Assembly (NCBI GenBank): GCA_021791845.1
Contig: JAJYVT010000030.1
Location: 1-34,892 of the forward strand
DNA: 34,892 nt
Reading direction: 5' to 3'
DNA from: Actinomycetes bacterium
GTDB lineage: Bacteria; Actinomycetota; Acidimicrobiia; Acidimicrobiales; RAAP-2
How positions within the stretch are numbered: the first letter of the stretch is position 1; each line of letters starts with the position of its first letter. The position numbers and the translations under genes are program-made. Shown here piece after piece: positions 6,838-13,164 of the stretch. The notes beneath the pieces are model-generated. The model was not told the origin of the DNA, made no database searches, and saw nothing but the letters and a program-made list of their open reading frames with translations.

Positions 6838-7817
6838 CGGCCGCGACGCCACCCGACGGAGCGGGCACCGGAGCGGGCACCGACGGGGGGGCCGGCGGAC
6901 CTGAGGCCGCCGCCGGGTGGGTCGACTCCCACGCCCACCTCCAAGATGCCTACCTCACCGGCGAGCGGGGTCCCGGGCCGGCTCCCGGCGGCGGGGCTCC
7001 CGGCCACGAGGACGGCGGCGCGGGCCAGGCCCCCGGCGTTCACGACGGGCGGTCCTTGCTCACGGCCGCCCTGGCCCGGGCGGCGGCAGCGGGCGTCCAC
7101 CGGGTGGTGTGCGTCGGCACGGGGCCCGGTACCACCGCGGCGGCGCTCGCGCTGGCGGAGGAGAGCGCGGCGGGCCTCCTCGCCCCGGGGTCGCCGGCGC
7201 TCTGGGCCACCGGTGGGCTCCATCCCCACGACGCCTCGGAGGGGACGGCCGACGTCCTCCAGCTGCTCGAGACGGCCATCGGCGCGGGCGCGTCGGCGGC
7301 CGGCGGAGGACGCCTGGTGGCGGTGGGGGAGTGCGGGCTCGACTACCACTACGACCACTCGCCCCGCGACGTGCAGCGCCGGGCGTTCGCCGAGCAGGTG
7401 GCGTTCGCCCGCCGGCACGGGCTGGCCCTCGTCATCCACGCCCGCGACGCCTGGGACGACCTGTTCGACGTCCTGCGGGCCGAGGGCGTCCCGGACCGGA
7501 CCGTGCTGCACTGCTTCACCGGCGGGCCGGGCGAGGCGCGCCGGTGCCTCGACGCCGGCATGGTCGTCTCGTTCAGCGGCATCGTCACCTTCAAGAACGC
7601 CACCGAGGTCCGCGAGGCGGTCGACCTCGTCCCTCTCGACCGCATGCTGGTGGAGACCGACAGCCCGTTCCTCGCCCCGGTGCCTCACCGGGGCAAGCCG
7701 AACGAGCCGGCCTTCGTGCCGCTCGTCGGGGCGGCCGTGGCGTCGGTGAAGGGCGTGGCGCCCGAGGTCGTGGCCCGGACCACCGCCGACACCGCCAGCG
7801 CCGTCTTCGGGCTGTGA
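6834..7817 (+). CDS. tatD: TatD family metal-dependent hydrolase
   Basis: TatD enzymes are metal-dependent DNases of the amidohydrolase TIM-barrel class. The metal ligands are visible in order: DSHAHLQD (HxH), VGECGLDYH (Glu), LVIHARDAWDD (His), LHCFTGG (His) and METDSPFLAP (Asp, start of the last motif). Length is 327 aa, longer than the usual ~260 because of a Gly/Pro/Ala-rich N-terminal extension (first ~27 residues) and a similar insertion right after the HxH motif. Both are low-complexity and probably disordered. The GTG start overlaps the metG stop. The stop shares one base with the rsmA ATG. The metG-tatD-rsmA order is the usual actinobacterial arrangement, but rpfB, often between tatD and rsmA, is missing. 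Confidence 0.93.
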   Translation: MTAATPPDGAGTGAGTDGGAGGPEAAAGWVDSHAHLQDAYLTGERGPGPAPGGGAPGHEDGGAGQAPGVHDGRSLLTAALARAAAAGVHRVVCVGTGPGTTAAALALAEESAAGLLAPGSPALWATGGLHPHDASEGTADVLQLLETAIGAGASAAGGGRLVAVGECGLDYHYDHSPRDVQRRAFAEQVAFARRHGLALVIHARDAWDDLFDVLRAEGVPDRTVLHCFTGGPGEARRCLDAGMVVSFSGIVTFKNATEVREAVDLVPLDRMLVETDSPFLAPVPHRGKPNEPAFVPLVGAAVASVKGVAPEVVARTTADTASAVFGL

Positions 7818-8713
7818 TGCCGGCCCCTGCCGGGGTCCCGCCGGCCGGGCCCGACCGGCTGCTCGGGCCGGCGCAGGTCCGTCGCCTGCTGGCGGAGCAC
7901 GACGTCCGCCCGAGCAAGGCGCTGGGCCAGCACTTCGTGGCCGATCCCAACACGGTGCGGCGCATCGTCCGCCTGGCCGGGGTGGAGCCCTCGTCCCGGG
8001 TGGTCGAGATCGGGGCGGGCCTGGGCTCGCTCACGCTGGCCCTGGCGGCCACCGGCGCCACGGTCGTGGCCGTCGAGGTCGACCGTCGCCTGGTCCCGGT
8101 GCTGTCGGCCGTCGTCGGCGGGCTGCCGAACGTGACGGTCGTGGAGGCGGACGTGCGTCACGTGGACTGGACGGTCCTCCTCGGCCCGGCCGCCGGCGGC
8201 CGGGCGCCGTGGCAGCTGGTCGCCAACCTGCCCTACAACGTGGCCACGCCGCTGGTGGTGGAGCTGCTCGCCACCGCGCCCCAGATCGGCTCGCTCGTCG
8301 TGATGGTCCAGCGGGAGGTGGGCGAGCGGCTGGCCGCCGTCCCCGGGCAGAAGGCGTACGGCGCCGTGTCGGTGAAGGTGGCCTACTGGGCCACCGCCGC
8401 GGTGGTCGGGACCGTCCCGCCCACCGTCTTCGTGCCGAGGCCCGCGGTCGACTCCGCGCTGGTGCGCATCGACCGGCGGGAGCGTCCGGCGGTGCCGGCG
8501 TCGGTCGCGTCCTACGAGCGGCTCTGCGCCGTGGTGGCGGCCGGGTTCGCCCAGCGGCGGAAGATGCTGCGCCGCTCCCTGGCCGGTGTGGTGGCGGCCG
8601 AGGCGTTCGAGGTGGCGGGTGTCGACCCCTCGGCCCGGGCCGAGGACCTCGACGTGGCGGCCTGGGGCCGGCTGGCAGGCTGGGAGCCGGGGGAGCGGGG
8701 GGCGGCGTCGTGA
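7817..8713 (+). CDS. rsmA: 16S rRNA dimethyladenosine transferase (KsgA)
   Basis: RsmA dimethylates A1518 and A1519 in helix 45 of 16S rRNA, a late check in small-subunit assembly. Visible motifs are SKALGQHFVADPNTVRRI at the N-terminus, the SAM-binding VVEIGAGLGSLTLAL, the acidic VVAVEVDRRL, VVEADVRHVDW, the catalytic NLPYNVATPL, MVQREVGERLAA, the VPPTVFVPRPAVDSALVRI segment and the helical C-terminus FAQRRKMLRRSL. Its 298 aa length is normal, with a short proline-rich N-terminal extension. Start and stop overlap the neighbouring genes by 1 and 4 nt, so it is translated with tatD and ispE. Confidence 0.96.
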   Translation: MPAPAGVPPAGPDRLLGPAQVRRLLAEHDVRPSKALGQHFVADPNTVRRIVRLAGVEPSSRVVEIGAGLGSLTLALAATGATVVAVEVDRRLVPVLSAVVGGLPNVTVVEADVRHVDWTVLLGPAAGGRAPWQLVANLPYNVATPLVVELLATAPQIGSLVVMVQREVGERLAAVPGQKAYGAVSVKVAYWATAAVVGTVPPTVFVPRPAVDSALVRIDRRERPAVPASVASYERLCAVVAAGFAQRRKMLRRSLAGVVAAEAFEVAGVDPSARAEDLDVAAWGRLAGWEPGERGAAS

Positions 8714-9600
8714 GCGGCGCCGCAACGCCGGCGGCGGCCGGCGCCCCGACGCGTCTGGTGGCTCCGGCAAAGCTGACGCTCTCGCTGCGGGTGCTGGGGC
8801 GGCGGCCCGACGGCTACCACGACCTCGAGGCCGAGATGGTGTCGCTCGACCTGCACGACGTCCTCCTCGTGGACCCGGCGGGCGAGGGGCTGGAGGTGGT
8901 GGCCGGGCCGGGCACCCGGGCCGGTTCCCTCGAGGGGGGCGAGAACATCGTGGCGCGCGCCCTCGCCGCCGTGGGCCGGACGGCCGGTGTCCGGCTGGAG
9001 AAGCACATCCCGGTGGGCGGCGGCCTCGGCGGGGGGTCGTCGGACGCCGCCGCCGTCCTGCGGTGGGCGGGTGCCACCGATCCGGCGGTGGCGGCGCGGC
9101 TCGGGGCCGACGTCCCGTTCTGCGTGGCCGGCGGCCGCGCCCTCGTCGGCGGGCTGGGGGAGCAGGTGCGCCCGCTCCCGTTCGAGCCCCGGTCCTTCGT
9201 GCTCCTGGTCCCGCCCTTCTCGGTCGACACGGCCGCCGTGTACCGGGCCTGGGACGACCTGGCGGCCGGGGGAGCCCCGGGGGCGGGCCCGGGCGTCTCA
9301 TCCGGGGCGGGCGGCGGCGGCCCGGCGGCCCGCAACGACCTCACCCAGGCGGCGCTCGCCGTCGAGCCGCGCCTCGGGCCGTGGGCCGACCGGCTGGCCG
9401 CCGTGAGCGGTCGGGCGCCGGTCCTGGCCGGCAGCGGCTCGACGTGGTGGGTGGAGGGCACGCCGGCGCTCCTCGGGCTGGGAACGGCGCCGACGCTGCG
9501 CCTCGGGCGCGACGAGGGGCGCCTCATCCCGGTCCGCACGGTGCCGGCCGGTTGGACCGGCCCGCCCGACGCCGGGGACGGCGCCCCCGCTGGTCGCTGA
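8710..9600 (+). CDS. ispE: 4-diphosphocytidyl-2-C-methyl-D-erythritol kinase
   Basis: IspE phosphorylates CDP-methylerythritol in the MEP pathway to isopentenyl diphosphate, the source of polyprenyl lipids. The GHMP-kinase pattern is clear: APAKLTLSLRVLGRRPDGYHDL at the N-terminus, the ATP-loop PVGGGLGGGSSDAAAVL near residue 105, LGADVPFCVAGG, and GSGSTWWVEG as motif III. At 296 aa it has a normal length, with a Gly/Ala-rich insertion before AARNDLTQAAL. It is the last gene of the metG run; a hairpin and the convergent bS22 gene follow. Its product feeds the undecaprenyl-phosphate lipids that the envelope genes at the right end would need. Confidence 0.95.
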   Translation: MSGAATPAAAGAPTRLVAPAKLTLSLRVLGRRPDGYHDLEAEMVSLDLHDVLLVDPAGEGLEVVAGPGTRAGSLEGGENIVARALAAVGRTAGVRLEKHIPVGGGLGGGSSDAAAVLRWAGATDPAVAARLGADVPFCVAGGRALVGGLGEQVRPLPFEPRSFVLLVPPFSVDTAAVYRAWDDLAAGGAPGAGPGVSSGAGGGGPAARNDLTQAALAVEPRLGPWADRLAAVSGRAPVLAGSGSTWWVEGTPALLGLGTAPTLRLGRDEGRLIPVRTVPAGWTGPPDAGDGAPAGR

Positions 9601-9617
9601 GCCTGCTGCGTGTGCCG

Positions 9618-9633
9618 GCCGACGGCGGTCGGC
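9618..9633. terminator. Possible bidirectional hairpin between ispE and bS22
   Basis: GCCGAC, GGCG, GTCGGC forms a 6-bp stem between the convergent stops at 9600 and 9633. There is no T-tract on either strand. Confidence 0.3.
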
Positions 9634-9731
9634 TACTTGCCGGCCCGACGCTGCCAGCGCGTGGCCTTCAGCATCTTCTTGTGCTTCTTCTTGCGCATGC
9701 GCTTGCGGCGCTTCTTGATGAGCGATCCCAT
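9633..9731 (-). CDS. Ribosomal protein bS22 (AURKAIP1/COX24-domain protein), 32 aa
   Basis: The 32-residue product MGSLIKKRRKRMRKKKHKK... followed by MLKATRWQRRAGK matches, nearly residue for residue, the mycobacterial protein I remember as MGSVIKKRRKRMSKKKHRK. That protein binds the small ribosomal subunit near the decoding region and is named bS22. About half its residues are Lys or Arg. The ATG at 9731 lies 9 nt downstream of TAACCT with no Shine-Dalgarno, so it is probably leaderless. It faces ispE convergently. It is conserved across actinobacteria but short enough to be lost in automatic annotation. Confidence 0.88.
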   Translation of the reverse strand: MGSLIKKRRKRMRKKKHKKMLKATRWQRRAGK

Positions 9732-9740
9732 GGCTCGGGG

Positions 9741-9746
9741 GAGGTT
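9741..9746 (-). promoter_or_regulatory. -10 box (TAACCT) of bS22
   Basis: TAACCT on the minus strand ends 9 nt before the ATG at 9731. It is similar to the bL37 box (TAACGT), which suggests similar control of the two tiny ribosomal proteins. Confidence 0.6.
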
Positions 9747-9828
9747 AGCGGTCGCGAGCCCCACCCGCCACGTCGGTCGTCGCTGGTCCGGCGCCGGTCC
9801 TGGCCCGACGTGACCGGACCGGGCCTCT

Positions 9829-10026
9829 TCAGCCGTGCCGGCGCGGTGTCGCCGAGCGCACCGGTACGGGCACCAGGACCGGCGCCCGCCGGGGCGCGCC
9901 CGGCGGGAAGAGCCCCGCGAACCCCTCGGCCGCCGCCGACACGGCACGCCTGGCCCGACGCTTCAGGCGCCGCAGTCCCCGCCGAACCCCCGTCGGTGTG
10001 CCTGTGCTGGTGTTCCGTGGGCTCAT
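9829..10026 (-). CDS. Possible small Arg-rich protein, 65 aa
   Basis: I do not recognise this product. It is basic, with an Arg/Lys cluster (GVRRGLRRLKRRARRAV) followed by an Ala/Gly/Pro-rich tail with VLVPVPV. The ATG at 10026 has GGAG about 9 nt upstream on the minus strand, a reasonable Shine-Dalgarno. It lies downstream of the two-component genes on the same strand, separated by 115 nt that contain a hairpin. The composition could also arise by chance in GC-rich DNA, so coding is uncertain. Confidence 0.35.
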   Translation of the reverse strand: MSPRNTSTGTPTGVRRGLRRLKRRARRAVSAAAEGFAGLFPPGAPRRAPVLVPVPVRSATPRRHG

Positions 10027-10081
10027 GGCTCAGCTCCTGCTTTCGCCTCGTCGGGCGCCGGTGAAACCACTTTGTTCAACG

Positions 10082-10108
10082 CCCGGGAAGGATCATTGCA
10101 TTCCTGGG
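10082..10108 (-). terminator. Possible hairpin terminator after the sensor kinase gene
   Basis: CCCGGGAA at 10082-10089 pairs with TTCCTGGG at 10101-10108 (8 bp including one wobble) across an 11-nt loop, 33-60 nt beyond the kinase stop. It lies in a locally AT-richer gap (10027-10141) in which no other feature is seen. It lacks a U-tract. Confidence 0.35.
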
Positions 10109-10141
10109 TGAGGACGTGCCCGGAGGGCGATGACGCGACCC

Positions 10142-11521
10142 TCACTCCTCTTCCCCCTCGTCGTGGGGGCCCGACTCGGGCGGCACCGTCGGGAACTGGA
10201 GGCGGAAGAGCGCGCCGCCGCCGGGCGCCGGTCCGGCCCACACGGACCCGCGCTCGGCCTGTGCCACCTGGGCCACGATGGCCAGGCCCAGCCCCGACCC
10301 CGGCAGGGAGCGGGCGCCGGCCGCCCGGTAGAAGCGGTCGAAGACGTGTGGCAGGTCCTGGGGGGCGATCCCCGGTCCGTGGTCCCGCACGGTGACGACG
10401 CCGTCGAAGCACCCCACCTCCACCACGCCGTCGTCGGGGCTCCACTTGAGGGCGTTGTCGAGGAGGTTGCCCACGGCGCGGCTGACGCGGTCGCGCTGGC
10501 CGAGGATCCAGGACGGCGCCGAGGTCAGGTCGAACTGCACGTTGCGGGACCGCCCGTGGGTGGTGGCCACGGCCACGGCTTCCTCGACCACCAGGTCCAG
10601 GCGCAGGACCCGCGTCTCGGCGTGGCGCTGCTCGCCCCGCGCCAGCTCCGAGAGGTCGCCGACCAGGGTGGTCAGCTCGTGCATCTGGGTGAGCACGTCG
10701 TCCACCAGGACCTCGCGCTCGTTGGGGCTGAGCTCCTCCAACCGGCGGACCACCTCGAGGTTGGTGCGCAAGCTGGTCAGCGGGGTGCGCAGCTCGTGGC
10801 CGGCGTCCAGCACGAGCTGGCGCTGCGCCTGCTGCGAGGCGTCCAGCGCCGCCAGCAGGCTGTTGAAGGCGCGCCGGAGGCGGCCAAGCTCGTCGGGGCC
10901 GCCCGGCTCCAGGCGGCGGGACACGTCGGTGGTGGCGGCCACCTCCTCGACGGCGGCGGTGAGCTCGTTGAGGGGGATGAGGGCGGTGCGCCCCACCAGC
11001 CACGCCAGCACCAGGGCGAGCGCCACGCCCAGCACGGCCACGACGGCGAGGATCGAGCTCAGGTGGGCGAGCTGGCTCTCCACGCTTGTGAGGGGGAGCA
11101 CCACCTGCAGGGCGGCCGACGTGGAGAAGACTGTGAACCCGATCTGGAAGTTCACGGTCCCGACGTGGGCGACCAGCTCGCGGTAGTCGGTGCCGCCGAT
11201 GGAGACCGTGGTGTAGTAGTCCGCAAGGGTGCCCCTGGCCACGCCCTTGACTGTGGGCGACACCGGGATCCCGCCCCCTGTGATCACCGCCCCCGATGTG
11301 GAGACGACCTGGTAGCCGCGGCCCGCCTGGGTCTGGTGCGGCAGCCGCATGCCCCGGAACTCGATGCTGTGGATGGTGGAGTCGGCCGCCGCTTGCAGCG
11401 TCCCGTCCACCGACCCGAGCAGGGAGTCTCGGGCGGCGAAGTAGCTGGCGATCGCCGCCGCCAGGACGGCCAGCACGACTGCGACCGCCGCCACCAGCAC
11501 CAGCCGGGTGCGGAAGGTCAC
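10142..11521 (-). CDS. Two-component sensor histidine kinase (MprB/CutS-like), 459 aa
   Basis: This is a membrane-bound sensor. TM1 is at about residues 7-28, an extracellular sensor region at 30-155, TM2 at about 157-179, then a HAMP linker and a HisKA domain with LDAGHELRTPLTSLRTNLEVV (phospho-acceptor His242). The ATPase part has N-box VGNLLDNALKWSP, DHGPGI, FDRFYRA and GSGLGLAIV. The set resembles actinobacterial MprB-type kinases, which sense envelope stress, but the extracellular region is not diagnostic. The GTG start overlaps the stop of the regulator gene (GTGA), so kinase and regulator are co-translated. The htrA-type protease that follows mprAB in mycobacteria is not present. Its signal is unknown. 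Confidence 0.92.
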   Translation of the reverse strand: MTFRTRLVLVAAVAVVLAVLAAAIASYFAARDSLLGSVDGTLQAAADSTIHSIEFRGMRLPHQTQAGRGYQVVSTSGAVITGGGIPVSPTVKGVARGTLADYYTTVSIGGTDYRELVAHVGTVNFQIGFTVFSTSAALQVVLPLTSVESQLAHLSSILAVVAVLGVALALVLAWLVGRTALIPLNELTAAVEEVAATTDVSRRLEPGGPDELGRLRRAFNSLLAALDASQQAQRQLVLDAGHELRTPLTSLRTNLEVVRRLEELSPNEREVLVDDVLTQMHELTTLVGDLSELARGEQRHAETRVLRLDLVVEEAVAVATTHGRSRNVQFDLTSAPSWILGQRDRVSRAVGNLLDNALKWSPDDGVVEVGCFDGVVTVRDHGPGIAPQDLPHVFDRFYRAAGARSLPGSGLGLAIVAQVAQAERGSVWAGPAPGGGALFRLQFPTVPPESGPHDEGEEE

Positions 11522-12189
11522 GGCTCGCGCAGCACGTACCCCACGCCGCGCACGGTGTGCAGCAACCGCGGCTCGCCCCCCGCCTCGGTCTTGCGGCGCA
11601 GGTAGCCGACGTACACCGCCAGGGAGTTGGTCCCCGAGTCGAAGGTGTAGCCCCACACCCGGTCCAGGATCACCTCCCGGGTGAGCACCTGGCGCGGGTG
11701 GCGGAGGAACAGCTCGAGCAGGTCGAACTCGATGCGCGTCAGCGTGAAGGTCCGCCCGTCGCGCTGCGCCTCGCGGGTGCCGAGGTCGAGCGACAGGTCG
11801 GCGAAGCGCAGGGCCTCCCCGGTCTCGGCGGGGCGGCGCCGGAGGAGGGCCCGCAGCCGCGCCTGCAGCTCGGCCAGGGCGAAGGGCTTCACGACGTAGT
11901 CGTCGGCGCCGGCGTCCAGCCCCACGACCCGGTCCTGCACCGCGTCGCGGGCGGTCAGCATCAGGACCGGCGTGTCGTCGCCGGCGGACCGCAGCCGCTT
12001 GCAGACCTCGATCCCGTCGAGCCCGGGCAGGCCCAGGTCGAGCACGATGGCGTCGGGGGGCGCCTGGGCCACCGCGTGGAGGCAGGCCGCGCCGTCGGCC
12101 ACGACGGTCACGTCGTAGCCGTCGAGCCGAAGGGCGCGGTCGAGGGCGGCGCCGACGGCGGGGTCGTCGTCGACCACGAGGATCCGCAT
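11518..12189 (-). CDS. OmpR/PhoB-family response regulator (MprA-like), 223 aa
   Basis: The receiver domain (1-115) has the acidic pair at MRILVVDDD, phospho-acceptor Asp51 (VLDLGLPG), Thr79 (LMLTARD) and Lys101 (VVKPF). A winged-helix DNA-binding domain follows (about 126-222) with TLTRIEFDLLELFLRHP, LTREVILDRVWGY and the wing HTVRGVGYVLREP. It should be phosphorylated by the adjacent kinase and then bind DNA direct repeats. The ATG at 12189 was chosen because the receiver fold starts there and AAGGAGG lies 7 nt upstream; the longer upstream open frame has no domain. A -10-like TAGTGT at 12301-12306 would give a leader of about 105 nt. Confidence 0.94.
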   Translation of the reverse strand: MRILVVDDDPAVGAALDRALRLDGYDVTVVADGAACLHAVAQAPPDAIVLDLGLPGLDGIEVCKRLRSAGDDTPVLMLTARDAVQDRVVGLDAGADDYVVKPFALAELQARLRALLRRRPAETGEALRFADLSLDLGTREAQRDGRTFTLTRIEFDLLELFLRHPRQVLTREVILDRVWGYTFDSGTNSLAVYVGYLRRKTEAGGEPRLLHTVRGVGYVLREP

Positions 12190-12300
12190 CCGGCCGCCTC
12201 CTTGCTCGCGTCCTGCTCGACAGCCGGGCGGTCCCGCCGGCTGCCGTCGCCGAGCGGCGGCCCCTGCAGTCGGGTGCGCCACCCGGCCGTCCGGCGTACG

Positions 12301-12306
12301 ACACTA
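12301..12306 (-). promoter_or_regulatory. Candidate -10 box (TAGTGT) of the two-component operon
   Basis: TAGTGT on the minus strand lies 111 nt upstream of the regulator ATG. Unlike most promoters here it would make a long leader, and the gene has a strong Shine-Dalgarno, which agrees with a leadered transcript. The 12190-12414 gap also must hold the tRNA promoter; a weak TAGGGT is at 12388-12393. Confidence 0.35.
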
Positions 12307-12414
12307 GCGGTGCAGCACAGAGCTTCGAGGGCGCTGACGTGGATCTTTTCGAACTTCTTACCGCACCTGCCGGGGTGAGGCCGGAGGTAGGGTCGAGCCC
12401 GTCGTCCGAGCCCG

Positions 12415-12487
12415 TCCGGGGTAGTTCAATCGGCAGAACGTCGGCCTTTGGAGCCGAATGTTGGAGGTTCGAGCCCTCCCCCCGGAA
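12415..12487 (+). tRNA. tRNA-Gln (anticodon UUG)
   Basis: A full cloverleaf can be folded by eye: acceptor TCCGGGG/CCCCGGA, D-arm GTTC...GAAC, anticodon stem TCGGC/GCCGA with loop CTTTGGA, five-base variable region, and T-arm GGAGG-TTCGAGC-CCTCC. The anticodon is TTG at 12448-12450, reading CAA and, by wobble, CAG. The discriminator is A and no CCA is encoded, so CCA must be added by tRNA nucleotidyltransferase. A tRNA-Gln beside glmU is usual in actinobacteria. Confidence 0.95.
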
Positions 12488-12496
12488 CCGAGGCCG

Positions 12497-13072
12497 CTAC
12501 CAGGACTTGCGCCGGCCCGACGCGTTCAGCTCGGCGAGGTAGCGGTTGTAGGCGGCGAGCTCGTCGTCCTCGCCGCCGCCGGCCTCCTCGCTCGCCGTCT
12601 CGGTGTGCACGTCCTCGGTGGTGGCCGCCGAGCCGCCGGTCGTGGCGCCGGCTGCAGCGCCGGTTGCGAGGAAGGGCCGGTCAGCCGCCCCCCCGTTGCC
12701 GCCCGCCGCCACGCCGGCCGCCCTGCCTCCGCCGGCGGGTGCCGCCGCGCCGTCGTGTGCCACCGCCGCCGCGGCTGGAGGTGGGGACGCAGGTGCGGAT
12801 GCCGCCGGGGTGGGCGTGAGCCCCGGCTGGTCGTGCACCAGCTTCCACCACAGGTAGACGGCGTACCCGGTGAAGAACGGCCACTCGAACACGTAGGCCC
12901 AGCTGAGCGTGTTGCCCTGCCGGACGCGCTGGACCTGCCACCAGAAGAGGCCGAGGAAGACCGGCACCACCACCACGACGGTGACGTGGAGCGCGACCGC
13001 CCGCCTGGTCCACCACGGGTTGGGCCGGACTGCCCGCTCGCCCGGGGTCGAGGCTGCGTCGGCGGTCGCCAC
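12497..13072 (-). CDS. Two-TM membrane protein with a conserved-looking C-terminal motif, 191 aa
   Basis: After a short charged N-terminus, PNPWWTRRAVALHVTV leads into TM1 (about residues 27-45). The loop WWQVQRVRQGNTLSWAYVFEWP is followed by TM2 (FFTGYAVYLWWKLV). A long Ala/Gly/Pro-rich linker (about 85-165) ends in an acidic stretch and the motif DELAAYNRYLAELNASGR. I recall similar proteins (QxxRAxSGNTLSWAYxFEWP plus YNxYLAxLN) in actinobacteria but know no function. GTG 13072 lies 8 nt after TAGGCT, so it is probably leaderless. It is convergent with the tRNA, whose 3' end is 9 nt away, and divergent from glmU. Confidence 0.75.
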   Translation of the reverse strand: MATADAASTPGERAVRPNPWWTRRAVALHVTVVVVVPVFLGLFWWQVQRVRQGNTLSWAYVFEWPFFTGYAVYLWWKLVHDQPGLTPTPAASAPASPPPAAAAVAHDGAAAPAGGGRAAGVAAGGNGGAADRPFLATGAAAGATTGGSAATTEDVHTETASEEAGGGEDDELAAYNRYLAELNASGRRKSW

Positions 13073-13080
13073 CGGACGAA

Positions 13081-13086
13081 AGCCTA
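13081..13086 (-). promoter_or_regulatory. -10 box (TAGGCT) of the two-TM protein gene
   Basis: TAGGCT on the minus strand ends 8 nt before the GTG at 13072, with no Shine-Dalgarno. Confidence 0.55.
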
Positions 13087-13152
13087 CCGACGTGTTGCGC
13101 GGCCCCCGCTGCGCGGCACGCGGGGTGCGTGTCGCGACGGCCCTCCCCGGGG

Positions 13153-13158
13153 CAAGAT
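13153..13158 (+). promoter_or_regulatory. Possible -10 box (CAAGAT) of glmU
   Basis: CAAGAT keeps the critical A at position 2 and T at position 6 and ends 6 nt before the ATG at 13165. It is weaker than the other boxes. No Shine-Dalgarno precedes glmU. Confidence 0.35.
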
Positions 13159-13164
13159 GGATCG

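Noticed and set aside
4174-6852. Long minus-strand open frame opposite rsmI and metG
   Set aside because: It is the complement of two certain genes. Its translation is a His/Gly/Arg/Val-rich pseudo-protein without domains, an effect of high GC at third positions.
12339-12542. 67-codon plus-strand frame across the tRNA
   Set aside because: It runs straight through tRNA-Gln, which is certain, and has no recognisable content.
13129-13164. Upstream GTG start for glmU
   Set aside because: It adds 12 non-family residues; ATG 13165 puts the LAAGEGTRM motif at the usual distance.
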